DNA of 64,000 nucleotides. It comes from Desulfocicer vacuolatum DSM 3385. GTDB lineage: Bacteria > Desulfobacterota > Desulfobacteria > Desulfobacterales > Desulfobacteraceae. Within the stretch, counting starts at the first letter, position 1, and each line of letters opens with the position of its first letter. Where the stretch lies: NCBI RefSeq assembly GCF_900176365.1, contig NZ_FWXY01000014.1, positions 1 through 64,000 on the forward strand, given 5' to 3'. The translations under genes were made by a program, and so were the position numbers. The notes beneath the pieces are model-generated. The model had not been told where the DNA came from. It was given only the letters and a program-made list of their open reading frames with translations, and did no database searches. Positions 8,833 through 18,730 of this stretch are shown piece after piece.

Positions 8833-10145
8833 ATGACATATAGCATGAATCTTATAAAAAAAGTACCGCCCAAAGTCAGAAAACATTTGAGTGCAGATGC
8901 TCTTTTCTCTACTGTACATGGAAGTTTCGGAAAAATTGTTGATCACCGAACAAATCCCACTATTTCTCTTGCAGATTCTTTGATGTCAGCTTTTGCGGTC
9001 TTTTCATTGAAAGACCCGTCTTTACATGCTTTCGATGAAAGAAGACAATCAGGCGACCCCAATTTGCACAGTATTTATAAAATTGGTTCAGTCCCTTGTG
9101 ATAGCCGTATGAGGGAGATTGTGGATAAAGTTGATCCAAACGATTTGGGAGGTACTTTTAAAAATATTTTTAACCAACTCCAAAAGGGAAAGGCTCTGGA
9201 GCCATTTGAATATATAGACGGATGTTACCTTTTGAGCTTGGATGGGACAGGCTATTTTTCTTCATGAAAAATAAAATCAGGTGCCTGTATGATGAAGACA
9301 AACAAAAAAACGGGTACGGTTACCTATTATCAACAGATGCTTGGAGGATCAATTGTTCATCCTGATTTTAAAGAGGTGATTCCCTTAAATCCGGGAATGA
9401 TTATTAAGCAGGATGGGGAAACTAAAAACGATTGCGAACGTAATGCTGCCAAACGTTTTTTGAAAAATTACGTCAAGATCATCCTCGTCTCCCTCTTATT
9501 ATAATAGAAGATGGACTAAGTTCGAATGCTCCCCACATCAAGGACTTGAATCGTCATAATTTGAATTTCATTCTCGGTGCCAAGCCGGGAGATCACAAAT
9601 TCCTTTTTTCTTATGTGGCATCTGCCCATGAAAATGGTAAAGTGACTGAAATAAGATGTGTAGATCCTAAAGATCCTAAAACAACTCATTTTTTTAGATT
9701 TATCAATAATGTTCCTCTCAATGCCTCGAATCAGGATACATTAATAAATTTTCTTGAGTATCAAGAAGTTACTCCCAAAAAGACATCTACATTTACTTGG
9801 GTTACAAACTTCACTATTACTTCAGAAAATGTATTCAAAATTATGCGTGGTGGACGAGCCCGTTGGAAAATTGAAAACGAAACTTTCAACACTTTAAAAA
9901 ATCAAGGCTATCATTTAGAGCATAATTATGGTCTTGGGGAAAAACATTTAAGCGAAAATTTTGGTAGACTCACGATGCTTGATTCCTGGTCGACCAAGTG
10001 CAACAATTATGTTGTGCTCTATTTTTTGCTATTTGGAAAAAATACAAATCCAAGCGATCTCTTTGGGAAAAAATACGATTTGTTTTCCATGCATTTCTCT
10101 TTGATTCAATGGAAGATTTGTATCGAGCTTTGCTTATTGGTATAA
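8833..10145 (+). pseudogene. IS4-type DDE transposase, three lesions
   Basis: Segments of one DDE transposase are split across frames: the N-terminal part to an in-frame TGA at 9265-9267, a same-frame continuation to about 9470 (KKTGTVTYYQQMLGGSIVHP), and a shifted frame from about 9475 (LPLIIIEDGLSSNAPHIKDL, then RWKIENETFNTLKNQGYHLE). Frames are restored by one-base changes near 9463-9470 and near 9983, where reading one frame over gives MLAFLVDQVQQLC. With one nonsense and two frameshift changes it cannot make transposase. The YREK-like segment RWKIENETFN supports the IS4 superfamily. It lies between the acyl-CoA dehydrogenase pair and an IS91 fragment. Confidence 0.75.
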
Positions 10146-10350
10146 AAAGGAAGCCTGTAGAATTAATAGATTAGATTGTAAATTTTTTTATATTTGGAGA
10201 AAAACGACAAGACAGGATAACTGCGCCCTGTGGGCTTTTAAACAGTGAAAAAACGCATTTTATCAATTGAAAAACCCTTTGGAAATATATTTTTTGACGT
10301 TTTATTGTTGTACAATCGATTGAACTTGGTTAAGCAAACCCTTTGATGAG

Positions 10351-10953
10351 ATGAAAATGGTTTGCCCGGGAACGGCTGGTAATTTGGCAAGATATATCAT
10401 CAGAGCCTGTTTTTCTCAGGAAAGAATGGTTTATATCCCGGCCAAGAAATCTGAGGATGGTGTTGCCAAGGTTATTTACACCTCCAAGGACAAAAAAACC
10501 AGAAAAATTTTTAATGCTTTGGACTGGCTTGCCAGATTGTTGACACATATTCCCAGTCGATATGAACATACGGTAAGGTATTACGGCTTTTTTTCAAACA
10601 AATCCAGGGGTATGAGAAAAAAGGCAGATGCTGATGATACAATCCCAACAATTATACCAAATGAGATGTCTTCTAATGAAGCAAGACAGAATTGGGCTCG
10701 GTTAATTCAATAAATTTATGAAGTCGATCCTTTAATATGCCCTAAATGCCAGGGGTCAATGAAAATTATCAGCATTATTGATGATTTTGATATTATAAAA
10801 CAAATTTTAAAACATTTGGCACTTTGGGATATCCGCAACCATGATCCGCCAGAGATAGAACCTGTTTATATTCCTGAATTAACATATATCGAAGATTCAG
10901 ACTATGGTAGTTCAGGCTCCCAGATTCCAGTATTTGACACCTTTTGGAGCTGA
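10351..10953 (+). pseudogene. IS91-family transposase, C-terminal fragment with internal stop
   Basis: From GNLARYIIRACFSQERM to the end this matches the C-terminal 40 percent of the transposase at 4313. The zinc cluster and the HUH motif are missing. An in-frame TAA at 10711-10713 (…RLIQ-stop-IYEVDPLICPKC) breaks what is left. No palindrome follows it, unlike the other copies, so the element end has been lost too. Confidence 0.85.
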
Positions 10954-11034
10954 TATTTTTGAAATTAAATTGAGGGATTACAGGTGTCCTATACTCAAAT
11001 TCAGCCATATTTTAATTTCCCTGGTCTATTTTAG

Positions 11035-11092
11035 CAACTCGTGAGTCCTAAGTTTTTTTGAAAATTTGCGTGACATCTGAAAAGGATGAGTA
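11035..11092. repeat. Inverted dispersed repeat, right copy
   Basis: Reverse complement of 34-98 (shared core GTGAGTCCTAAGTTTTTTTG). The two copies face each other 11 kb apart, bracketing the hsdM to IS91-fragment region. Any role as transposon ends is unproven. Confidence 0.6.
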
Positions 11093-11223
11093 AAGTGGAC
11101 CCCATGTCAAGACCGATTTTAACTTTTTTTAAGCTACATTTTAATGAAATATTTCCAGCCTGTCATGGTAATCCTCAACTATTCTGTCTGGCCAAAATTT
11201 GAATTGCTGAAATCATAAATCAA

Positions 11224-11415
11224 TCATTTCTGAGGCTCACAATATTTAAAACCAGCCTTTTCCAAAATATCTTCCAAGACGATACCAGGCTCTCCTTTTG
11301 CTTTTAATTGGTCAAGCATCCATTTTTGAATACGAGCATTCACGTGAACCCGCTTGAGATGCGGGGGTAACTTTTGTTTTGGTTTTCCTCTGTATCCTCC
11401 ACGTTTAGTCTGCAT
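11224..11415 (-). CDS. Small basic protein, ribbon-helix-helix-like
   Basis: A 63-residue protein with a basic N-terminus (MQTKRGGYRGKPKQK) and a stretch (VHVNARIQKWMLDQL…) followed by helices (GIVLEDILEKAGF) that resembles a short ribbon-helix-helix DNA-binding fold. GAGG lies 9 bases before the ATG, which supports expression. It stands alone among IS fragments; no toxin partner is visible beside it. A role in plasmid- or transposon-type repression is a guess. Confidence 0.5.
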   Translation of the reverse strand: MQTKRGGYRGKPKQKLPPHLKRVHVNARIQKWMLDQLKAKGEPGIVLEDILEKAGFKYCEPQK

Positions 11416-11787
11416 TTTATTACCTCATACTGTTTTCACAAGCCCTAAGACCCTTGTTAATCGGGCATCATAGAAAAGTGTGGCACGCTTTACAAAAAAA
11501 AGAGCTCATTTTCAGGTAAAAAATCAAAAGACTCTCCTTTTGCTTGAAATTATTTGCCCCCGTGATAGCATAGGCCCACCAGTTCGGAGGATAGGGTAAT
11601 GCTGGGAAGCAACCCGAGCGCCGTAGCTGGTGACCGAAGCATGGGGCAGTGCCATTTTTCAGACTTGGCACTGCCTTTTCATTTCCTTCAGAGACTCATG
11701 CTTTGGTCCCTAATGCGTTAAATCCCGGGGGCATGGGGGCTGGCCCCCATTCAAATCAGATAGAATTCCTTTTTTTTAAAAAGCGGA
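11416..11787. other. Intergenic region without a supported gene
   Basis: Only short ORFs of poor quality. A GC-rich stretch at 11570-11660 has some self-complementarity but no clean terminator or site that I can name. Confidence 0.3.
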
Positions 11788-12243
11788 TCAGCGCTGATAC
11801 CATATTGCAGGGACATCATACGCCAGGGACTGATGGGGTCTCTCCTTGTTGTAAAAATTCAGGTAATCCCGTAATGATCTATAAGCTTGAGGCATTGTTT
11901 GGTAATCTTTCAAGTACACCTCTTCATATTTGACAGATCGCCACAACCTTTCCACAAAAATGTTATCCAGAGCCCGTCCTTTTGAATCCATACTGATTTT
12001 GATATCCTTTGCAATCAATGGTGCCAGGAAGTTTGTTGCAGTATACTGACTGCCCTGGTCTGTATTGAAAATTTCGGGGATAGCAATATCCAAAGCCTCC
12101 TCCAGGGCCTCAATGCAAAAGGTATTTTCAAGCGTATTGCTAAGTCTCCATGACAATACGTATCTGCTATACCAGTCTATCACCGCAGTTAAGTACCCAA
12201 AACCATTACCTATTTTAATATATGTAATATCCCAATTATTCCG
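11788..12243 (-). pseudogene. IS3-family OrfB transposase, C-terminal half
   Basis: An rve-type DDE domain: WDITYIKIGNGFGYLTAVID carries the first Asp, FNTDQGSQYT the second, and DNIFVERLWRSVKYEEVYLK the Glu, ending in ERPHQSLAY. The N-terminal half, including the HTH/OrfA-linked region, is missing. The break is exactly at the NNWDITY codons, where a second IS3-type fragment begins on the opposite strand. Not functional. Confidence 0.85.
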
Positions 12244-12267
12244 TTGTCGGAATAATTGGGATATCAC
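12224..12267. repeat. 20-bp inverted repeat at head-to-head IS3 junction
   Basis: Left 12224-12243 and right 12248-12267 are reverse complements with one mismatch, separated by TTGT. Each arm encodes the same peptide (NNWDIT) in one of two opposed IS3-type transposase fragments. The palindrome is therefore the product of joining two related genes at a conserved motif. Confidence 0.8.
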
Positions 12268-12595
12268 ATATTTGCCAGCCCGGGTAAAAGGGCGTTTTTT
12301 CTACCTTTATATGATCATGGACGTCTACAGCCGTAAAGCAGTGGGATACCAGGTCTATGATTGCGAATCTGGAGAGCTGGCTGCCGCTCTGATCACAGAC
12401 ACCTGTCATCAAGAAGAAATACAAGAAAATCAGCTAGTTCTCCACTCTGACAACGGTGGCCCAATGAAAGCCTTTACCATGCTTGCAAAACTGGAGTCTC
12501 TGGGGGTAGCGTCATCGTTCAGCAGACCCAGGATCAGTAACGACAACCCTTATTCTGAGTCGCTGTTCCGGACCATGAAATGGGGAGTGAGCTGA
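12248..12595 (+). pseudogene. Second IS3-family transposase fragment
   Basis: NNWDITYLPARVKGRFFYLY through HSDNGGPMKAFTMLAKLESL and NDNPYSESLFRTMKW is the middle of an IS3-type (IS2/IS150-like) DDE domain distinct from the minus-strand neighbour. It lacks its N-terminus (junction at 12248). Its C-terminus is cut at about 12578 by the inserted element with 43-bp inverted repeats, and it does not resume on the other side of that element. Confidence 0.8.
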
Positions 12596-14701
12596 CAAAA
12601 CCTACCTTAAGGTGAATAAGCCCATGAAACGTTTCTCTTGACTATTTTTCCAGTTTAGACATAGGATTCCCCCCATGATAGAGCAATTTTCACAGTTTTC
12701 GGATATACTGCTGCCTAAGGAGCTGCTCAAACCGTTTCGGGACGTTGAGGAAGAGTACCTTGGTTCCTTCATTTCGGGACAGGCGAGCGTCCATAGCACT
12801 GATAGACGGAAACAGGAGTGTGTTATCGAGGGTCTCACTGAGCGAGAACGGTTATCTGAGCGAAAAAAGATAACAAAATTCTTGAGCAAACCTTGTGGCT
12901 GCGGGAATGACTGCCAGAAGAAGTTCACGGTTAGCGAGATTCTGGACGCACGTGAAGATTTCAGACAGATGTCCTGGAGGGAGCAACATAGCTTCATTAT
13001 CGGCAAACTCCAATCGTTCATTCACGGAACTGCGCAGTCTAAATCCGCCCGCACATCCCAAACACGACAGCGGCAGAGATTCAACTACTGCATTACTGCG
13101 GATCGCCCGGTGTGCAGAAAATTTTTCCTCCTGTACTATGGGGAATCGATAGATAGATTGAAGAGACGGCAGAAGTACCTGATCGAGACAGGAACGGTGC
13201 CCCCTGCTCACGGTAACACAGGCAAGAAACCCAAACACGCTTGTTCAAGAGATGCCATTGAGGCGGTCCTGAGTTTCATTTCAAACTTCGCCGCTATCCA
13301 TGGTCTTCCCGATCCGGGTCGAGATTTGAGGGCTGGCAAGGGCAAGTTGACCATCTACCTACCCACAATAATGAACTTCATGGCAATTCACCGGATCTAT
13401 CGGAAAAGCATGCAAGGTAGCGATGGTCGGGTAGTTGAGTATCACGCTTTCAGGAGGCTATGGGTTGATAACTTTCCCCACATAGTATTCTCGAAGACCA
13501 AGAGCGATTTGTGCATGACGTGCGAAGAGCACAAAAAGCAGATCAACATCACCGCGGCAGCAGGTACTGAAGAAGAAAAACTTGAAGCTCTCGATAAGGC
13601 AAGGGAACACTTAATTTCTGCCATGAAAAAGCGTACTCATTATCGCCAATGCATTGAGGTCTCCAGGCAATCCTATTCTGCATTGATGGAGGGCGAAGAA
13701 CAACAGAGCAAACCAGATATAATGCACTACTCTTGGGATTTCGCACAGCAAGTGCATTACCCATACGAGGATCATCAAGTTGGCCCCATCTACTTCAAGA
13801 CGTCCAGAAATGCGCAGTTGTTCGGGGTCTGCTGTGAAGCTTTACCACGCCAAGTCAACTACCTGATCGACGAAGCTGACTTTCCTGGCAAAGGAGCTGA
13901 TACAGTGATTGCTATGCTGCACCATTTTTTTGCGTGCTACGGCCTCGGAGAGCAGCACCTGCTGTTAACTGCTGACAACTGTACGGGGCAGAACAAGAAC
14001 AATGCTGTTCTGCACTATCTGTTGTATAGAACAATAGCTGGCCTACACGCCAAAATAGACTGGTCTTTCATGTTGGTTGGACATACCAAATTCTCGCCGG
14101 ACGCTTATTTCGGACTACTGAAAAAAAAGTACAGACGTTCCAGGACCTATACCTACAGGCAACTCATCAACATCATAAACACCTCTACAGTCAAAAAATG
14201 CAATGTCTGCCACCCTTACAGAGACGATGATGGGAGTGCCAGCTTCAGATACCATGCGTGGAGCAAATGGCTGGAGAAATACTTCCGGAAGCTGCCGGGG
14301 ATAACCAACTACCACCATTTTTCAATGGACTCCAGGAATCCTGGAGTAGTCACCGCGAGACGCTACGTTGACTCTGAACAAGAGACCTTTGAACTGCTGA
14401 AGAAGAGCGTCGATTACTCTGCCCTATTAGACGGTTCTATCCTCCCCAAGGAAATCATCCCAGCAGGACTATCTCCAGAACGTCAGTGGTACCTGTACGA
14501 CAAGATTCGGGAACACATACCCGATTCAGCGGACAAGGACGAGACAGCTCCTCTCCCAGCTATTACGCGTCCTACTAAGAAGCAGAATGCTAGCCCGTCA
14601 CCAAACAACACAGCACTGCCAGCTGGGCTTGTTGTAAATGATCAATGAGACTATATTCCTTATTCACCTTAAGGTAGGTTTTGTCAGCTCACTCCCCATT
14701 T
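12578..14701. mobile_element. 2.1-kb transposon with perfect 43-bp terminal inverted repeats
   Basis: 12578-12620 and 14659-14701 are exact reverse complements (inner part CCTACCTTAAGGTGAATAAG; outer end AAATGGGGAGTGAGCTGAC). They flank a single ORF at 12675-14648. Perfect identity of the ends implies recent activity. No clear target duplication is visible: the flanks read ATG before and TTGTTT after. The IS3 fragment into which it appears inserted does not continue beyond it. Confidence 0.85.
12675..14648 (+). CDS. Putative DDE transposase related to eukaryotic repetitive (DUF7869-like) proteins
   Basis: A 657-residue protein. An N-terminal Cys cluster (KPCGCGNDCQKKF, about residues 73-85) is followed by a VCRKFFLLYYG segment, HGNTGKKP, a second Cys pair (LCMTCEEHKKQI), then SWDFAQQVHYP, LTADNCTGQNKNN and GHTKFSPDAYFGLLKKKYRR. 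That order, and especially the DNC-GQNKN motif after a WDFAQ Asp, is one I recognise from repeat-encoded proteins of animals and fungi rather than from bacterial IS families. Acidic residues in WDF, ADN and SPDA could be a DDD/E triad. It is the only gene between perfect 43-bp inverted repeats, so a transposase role is a strong inference from context. The family name is recalled, not searched. Confidence 0.6.
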   Translation: MIEQFSQFSDILLPKELLKPFRDVEEEYLGSFISGQASVHSTDRRKQECVIEGLTERERLSERKKITKFLSKPCGCGNDCQKKFTVSEILDAREDFRQMSWREQHSFIIGKLQSFIHGTAQSKSARTSQTRQRQRFNYCITADRPVCRKFFLLYYGESIDRLKRRQKYLIETGTVPPAHGNTGKKPKHACSRDAIEAVLSFISNFAAIHGLPDPGRDLRAGKGKLTIYLPTIMNFMAIHRIYRKSMQGSDGRVVEYHAFRRLWVDNFPHIVFSKTKSDLCMTCEEHKKQINITAAAGTEEEKLEALDKAREHLISAMKKRTHYRQCIEVSRQSYSALMEGEEQQSKPDIMHYSWDFAQQVHYPYEDHQVGPIYFKTSRNAQLFGVCCEALPRQVNYLIDEADFPGKGADTVIAMLHHFFACYGLGEQHLLLTADNCTGQNKNNAVLHYLLYRTIAGLHAKIDWSFMLVGHTKFSPDAYFGLLKKKYRRSRTYTYRQLINIINTSTVKKCNVCHPYRDDDGSASFRYHAWSKWLEKYFRKLPGITNYHHFSMDSRNPGVVTARRYVDSEQETFELLKKSVDYSALLDGSILPKEIIPAGLSPERQWYLYDKIREHIPDSADKDETAPLPAITRPTKKQNASPSPNNTALPAGLVVNDQ

Positions 14702-14762
14702 TTGTTTTGGCAGAAACTTTTTATAAAAAAAGTTCTAACACCATGAAATTATTACAAGCAGT

Positions 14763-14893
14763 TCAAAACGCTCTCGTCATAACCCAATTCAAGTATATAA
14801 GTCGGTTGTTGTGCTGGCGGGTCATGGTTACGGATATCCCAATGATCCAGGTGTCGAAGAATTTTTTCTTTAATGGCCAACTCTTCAATACAT
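14763..14893 (-). pseudogene. IS91-family transposase, extreme C-terminal remnant
   Basis: Read on the minus strand, EKILRHLDHWDIRNHDPP matches the last part of the IS91-type transposases at 25913 and 45405 (EKILRHLDLWDIRNHDPP). It then runs into a divergent tail. Only about 40 codons remain. Confidence 0.7.
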
Positions 14894-15089
14894 AATTTTG
14901 GATTATTACAGAAACTTGGGTTTTGATGAAGAAAATGGACATAAAGCGGCCAATCAATGGGGTGTATCCTTTTTTACGGTTTGCCAACGACAGAGGCGTA
15001 GACAAGAAACTAATTCTTGAAGGGCGAACCTGGATGAGAATGACTTTCTATATTCGAAAAATGAAATTTCTCTTAATCAGGAATTAACA

Positions 15090-15479
15090 ATGGCGCTCAA
15101 CCTGATCGAACAGTTTTCTGCTCCTGAAACGGCCCTGGACCTTGGGAAATGTTACTATGCAAGGGACCATGACCTTTTGGGGAATATGATGGAAGTAGCT
15201 CCAACTATCGGTGATATTATATCTTGCTGGACTGACCATTTTGCTCTTTTGCATACGCATTGCCGAATCATTCCTGAAGCCAACAGAAAACGAATCCGTC
15301 TCTATGTTCCCCAAAAATATCCTTTTTATATTTTTCCGGAGGAACTCGTTATCTTTTTACTCGAGCGTGACTTCAGCGCAGGCATATCAATTTTTGAAAA
15401 GCGTTTGCCGGGAGTTATGCAAAAGATTAACCCGTCAATATCATTTTCTCATGCTCTCAGAACTTCATTAGAAAAATAG
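15090..15479 (+). CDS. Unrecognised ORF in degraded DNA
   Basis: A 129-codon open frame starting ATG at 15090 with no clear ribosome-binding site. I do not recognise the protein. It is flanked by an IS91 remnant and a thiC fragment and its end touches the thiC remnant, so it may be part of another decayed transposase. The 14894-15089 stretch before it holds no supported gene. Confidence 0.25.
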   Translation: MALNLIEQFSAPETALDLGKCYYARDHDLLGNMMEVAPTIGDIISCWTDHFALLHTHCRIIPEANRKRIRLYVPQKYPFYIFPEELVIFLLERDFSAGISIFEKRLPGVMQKINPSISFSHALRTSLEK

Positions 15480-15777
15480 AAACATAGTACGGGGCATTGC
15501 CGGACATTCTTTTTTCCAGCATAATATTGCCTTCAATCTCATCCAAAGGTACATGGCCAAGACCCTCCACCATCATCTGGCATCCTTTTTCCCGGCCGAG
15601 TTCAGCCAGTTCACAATTTATGATCATTTCTGCCATCTGGGCACGGTCATGGCTGTCATGTATGGCTCCAGCCCGAATACCGTTACCAAGGGAAAGTACA
15701 GCATCATATTTTTTCATCAGATCGTATACCCGGTCAAATTGTTCGTACAGAGGATTTTCTTTCTTATTGGCATCCAT
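15480..15777 (-). pseudogene. thiC: ThiC (phosphomethylpyrimidine synthase) internal fragment
   Basis: About 100 codons match the middle of ThiC: ENPLYEQFDRV, LSLGNGIRAGAIHDSHDRAQ, and MMVEGLGHVPLDEIEGNIML followed by NAPYYV. Full ThiC is over 400 residues and needs a C-terminal CxxCxxxxC cluster, absent here. Both ends are missing. The invariant EGPGH is EGLGH, which fits decay. It is a pseudogene stranded between IS remnants and the sigma-54 regulator gene. Confidence 0.8.
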
Positions 15778-15951
15778 TCATGCAACCATATAAGTCCCGC
15801 CTTTGGAGGCAAGGCCGCCGTGGTGAAAGCCCTGTTTTCTATATTGTTGTCGATATTTCTGATCAATTTTGTCTTGATGACAGATTGTTTGCAGCTAAGT
15901 TAGACAATCTACGAAAATGTTCATACTATTGGGGTTGCAAAAGCAAATCTC

Positions 15952-17484
15952 CTAATCCTGACGAACGGTTTTGTTGACTGCTATGCCGAGTTTCTTCATC
16001 CGGTTCCTCAACGTGCTGGGATTGATTGACAAAAGCTCAGCAGCCCCTCCTTTCCCATTGATTTTTCCCTTCGTGACCGCAAGGACGGATCGAATATGAT
16101 TTGCAATAATTACATCAAGGGGCAGCGGCAAAGCCGGGCTGGTTCTATTGTCGGCTTGAGGAAGTTCTTTCATCGAGTTCAATTGAAGGTCACCAAAAGA
16201 CAAAAATTTTTTTTTATTGAGAATCAGTGCTCTTTCAATTGTGTTTTCCAACTCACGGATATTGCCTGGCCATTCATAGGCCATCAAGAGAGCTACTTCG
16301 TCCGGCATCACCTGGGGGGGCTTCCTGAGCTTCATTTCGTTGGCCTTTTCAAGGATAAAATGCTCTACTAGTGCCGGAATATCTTCCGGTCGATTCCGCA
16401 GTGGTGGAATGGTAATTGGAAATACATTCAGTCGAAAAAAGAGATCTTCACGAAACGTCCCCATCATCATCATTTTTTTCAGGTTGCGGTGTGTAGCCGC
16501 AATTAACCGGATGTCCAGATTCACGTTATCCGTTCCGCCGACTCTCTGGATCTCCTTTTGCTGCAAAACTCTCAGCAGCCTTGTCTGCGCATCGGGTGCC
16601 AGTTCTCCAATTTCATCCAGGAATATAGTGCCGCCTTGAGCCCGTTCAAAGATTCCCCGTTTTCGGGCGACAGCTCCGGTAAACGCACCTTTTTCATATC
16701 CAAACAACTCACTGTCTATTAGATTGGGTGGAATGGCACCACAGTTGAAACTTATCATTGGACCGTCTTTTCGGGGCGACAAATTGTGAACGGCTCCTGC
16801 GAAGATTTCTTTTCCCACACCGGTCTCTCCAAGCAATAAAACAGGGCTGTTCAAGGGAGCAACGTGCTGCACCAGCTGCATGCTAGCTTTAAGTCCAAGT
16901 TCACTTCCGATCATTTTCTGACCAACCCGTCGTTTCAACTCACTCTGAAAATAGCGACTGTCATCTGCAAGAAGGTCCTTGAGACGCTCGGCTTCCCGAT
17001 GGCGCATACTGTTGGTCAAAGCAACAGCAACAGGCTTGTTCAGCACTTTCAAGAGCTCAAGATGCCGGGAAGAAAATTGATCAGGGTGTTTGCCGGCAAC
17101 CACCAACACGCCTAATAATTTCTTTCCAAGAGTGAGATTCATGATGATGCCTGCCATATCCGTGCATTTCATATAAGCAGCAGCTTCCCGTGTTCCCTCG
17201 TAGTCCCCTAACCGTTCAACAAGCCAAGCCCCCCGGGAAGGGCCTCTTTCTATTCCTTTCATGACATTATCAGGAATTTTGTTTTTGAACGAGCACTTCT
17301 TTCCGACGCTTGTTTTTGCATATGCTACCGTTTCGAGAAAGCCGGTATCCTTCTTGTAAAGATGAAGAGAAAGCAAATCAGCCGGTATGTACTTACGTAT
17401 GCTTAACAGACAACTCCGGAGCGCGTCTTCGATATCGAGGCTTCCGCATATGGCAAGTGTTGCATCCCTGAAAAAATTTTCCAT
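15952..17484 (-). CDS. GAF-domain sigma-54-dependent transcriptional activator
   Basis: A 510-residue bacterial enhancer-binding protein. Residues 1-165 form a GAF-like sensor domain. The AAA+ domain follows with Walker A GETGVGKE (219-226), the sigma-54 contact loop GAFTGA (266-271), Walker B GGTIFLDEIGEL and the arginine-finger region. A Fis-type helix-turn-helix (GGAAELLSINPSTLRNRMKK) ends the protein. The ATG at 17484 is chosen because GAGGAG lies 8 bases before it; the open frame extends about 40 codons upstream without a signal. The gene is divergent from the beta-oxidation operon starting at 17828, so it probably activates that operon in response to a small aromatic or acyl effector bound by the GAF domain (inference). 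Confidence 0.9.
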   Translation of the reverse strand: MENFFRDATLAICGSLDIEDALRSCLLSIRKYIPADLLSLHLYKKDTGFLETVAYAKTSVGKKCSFKNKIPDNVMKGIERGPSRGAWLVERLGDYEGTREAAAYMKCTDMAGIIMNLTLGKKLLGVLVVAGKHPDQFSSRHLELLKVLNKPVAVALTNSMRHREAERLKDLLADDSRYFQSELKRRVGQKMIGSELGLKASMQLVQHVAPLNSPVLLLGETGVGKEIFAGAVHNLSPRKDGPMISFNCGAIPPNLIDSELFGYEKGAFTGAVARKRGIFERAQGGTIFLDEIGELAPDAQTRLLRVLQQKEIQRVGGTDNVNLDIRLIAATHRNLKKMMMMGTFREDLFFRLNVFPITIPPLRNRPEDIPALVEHFILEKANEMKLRKPPQVMPDEVALLMAYEWPGNIRELENTIERALILNKKKFLSFGDLQLNSMKELPQADNRTSPALPLPLDVIIANHIRSVLAVTKGKINGKGGAAELLSINPSTLRNRMKKLGIAVNKTVRQD

Positions 17485-17827
17485 CGCCCGTCTCCTCTGA
17501 TTTTTGGAAGCAAAATAAAAAATTAGGTTGTATACGATAAATTTACCGAATATGATAATAAAATTTATCTTATTTGGCAAGGCTATATTTGACACAGAGA
17601 CACACAAGATGCTTGCAAGTTAATAACCAAATGAAATTATTACATAATTTTTTATTGCAGCACGGTTGGCACACTTAGTGAAAGGACCATATTAAAAAGA
17701 GCATAACGATCCATGGATGCATAGGGCCTGGCCTTTTGACAAGCAGTTGTTTTAGCATTTAAAAAATCGATACGGTTCGATAGTGCTTTTTAGCTGATTC
17801 ATCCAAATATGCCGAAAAGGAAAAAAA
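17485..17827. promoter_or_regulatory. Divergent regulator/operon intergenic region
   Basis: A 343-bp AT-rich region between the activator and the operon. It should hold both promoters. TTGGCAC at about 17667 resembles a -24 element but the matching -12 is poor (GTGA where TTGC is expected), so I could not locate a convincing sigma-54 promoter. Confidence 0.35.
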
Positions 17828-18616
17828 ATGAAATATGAAACAGTCCGATACGAAAAAGATAAAAATTTGGCGGTAATAACGATTACCCTTAACCGGCCCG
17901 AACATATGAACGCCATAAGTATTGAGATGCTGGATGAGCTGAATCTCTTGACAGATTGTATGGCAAACGATTCGGATATCGCCGCTGTCATTATCACGGG
18001 CGGTGATAAGTGTTTTGCCGCAGGCGCGGATATTTCTCAGGTGAGTCGGCTTGACTCCCCTGTTGATGCCCACGCGTTTGTTTCCCGCGCCCAGATGGTC
18101 ATGGAGAAAATCGAAAGGATCGAAAAGCCGGTGATCGCTGCAGTCAACGGGGTCGCTTTCGGAGGGGGATGCGAACTGGCCCTTGCGTGCGATATCCGCC
18201 TCGCATCGGAAGACGCTTTGTTTGCCCTTCCCGAGATCAAAATCGGCGTTATTCCCGGTGCTGGCGGCACCCAGCGTTTGCCGCGCTTGATAGGAATGGG
18301 AAGGGCCAAGGAAATGCTGTTTTCAGGAGATCCCATCAATGCTCAGGAAGCCTACCGGATCGGCCTGGTTAACCGGATCTTCCCGGCAGGGTCCCTGATG
18401 GATGAAGCTGTAAAACTGGCTGAAAAGTTTGCTGGTCGGCCACGCCTGGCACTCAAGGCGAACAAGACTGCTGTCTCCACAGGCATGGACATGGACCTTC
18501 AGTCAGCGCTGGCCTATGAGGCCCGGTGTTTTGAACTCTTATTTTCGACCGAGGATCTTAAAGAAGGCGTGCAGGCATTCATGGAAAAACGCAAACCTGT
18601 GTTCAAAGGCAGATAA
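17828..18616 (+). CDS. Enoyl-CoA hydratase/isomerase family protein
   Basis: A 262-residue crotonase that would add water to a 2-enoyl-CoA in beta-oxidation. The oxyanion-hole segment ([10 protein letters not shown]) is present. Both catalytic glutamates of hydratases are visible ([11 protein letters not shown] and [20 protein letters not shown]), favouring true hydratase activity over isomerase. AAAGG precedes the ATG. First gene of a seven-gene plus-strand cluster that contains every step from free acid activation to thiolysis. It resembles BbsH of the benzylsuccinate pathway in role, but the family is too broad to name the substrate. Confidence 0.92.
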   Translation: MKYETVRYEKDKNLAVITITLNRPEHMNAISIEMLDELNLLTDCMANDSDIAAVIITGGDKCFAAGADISQVSRLDSPVDAHAFVSRAQMVMEKIERIEKPVIAAVNGVAFGGGCELALACDIRLASEDALFALPEIKIGVIPGAGGTQRLPRLIGMGRAKEMLFSGDPINAQEAYRIGLVNRIFPAGSLMDEAVKLAEKFAGRPRLALKANKTAVSTGMDMDLQSALAYEARCFELLFSTEDLKEGVQAFMEKRKPVFKGR

Positions 18617-18730
18617 CGGCGGCTGAACAGTTTTTTAGTACCCCGTTAAAGCATTGGCGCGATACCTTGGTTCATCCACTCGATGAACCAGTAACAAATA
18701 AAAAACACTTTAAAGCAAAGGAGAATGAAA

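Noticed and set aside
9265-9267. In-frame TGA inside the IS4-type transposase as a selenocysteine codon
   Set aside because: The same gene has two frameshifts, there is no obvious SECIS hairpin, and Sec is not expected in this family; nonsense mutation is simpler.
11468-11671. Minus-strand 67-codon ORF as a gene
   Set aside because: No ribosome-binding site and unusual composition; probably chance or an IS-border fragment.
17666-17684. Sigma-54 promoter for the beta-oxidation operon (TTGGCAC)
   Set aside because: The -12 position reads GTGA; spacing from GG to a GC is wrong. A second candidate at about 17728 has 11 bases between GG and GC.
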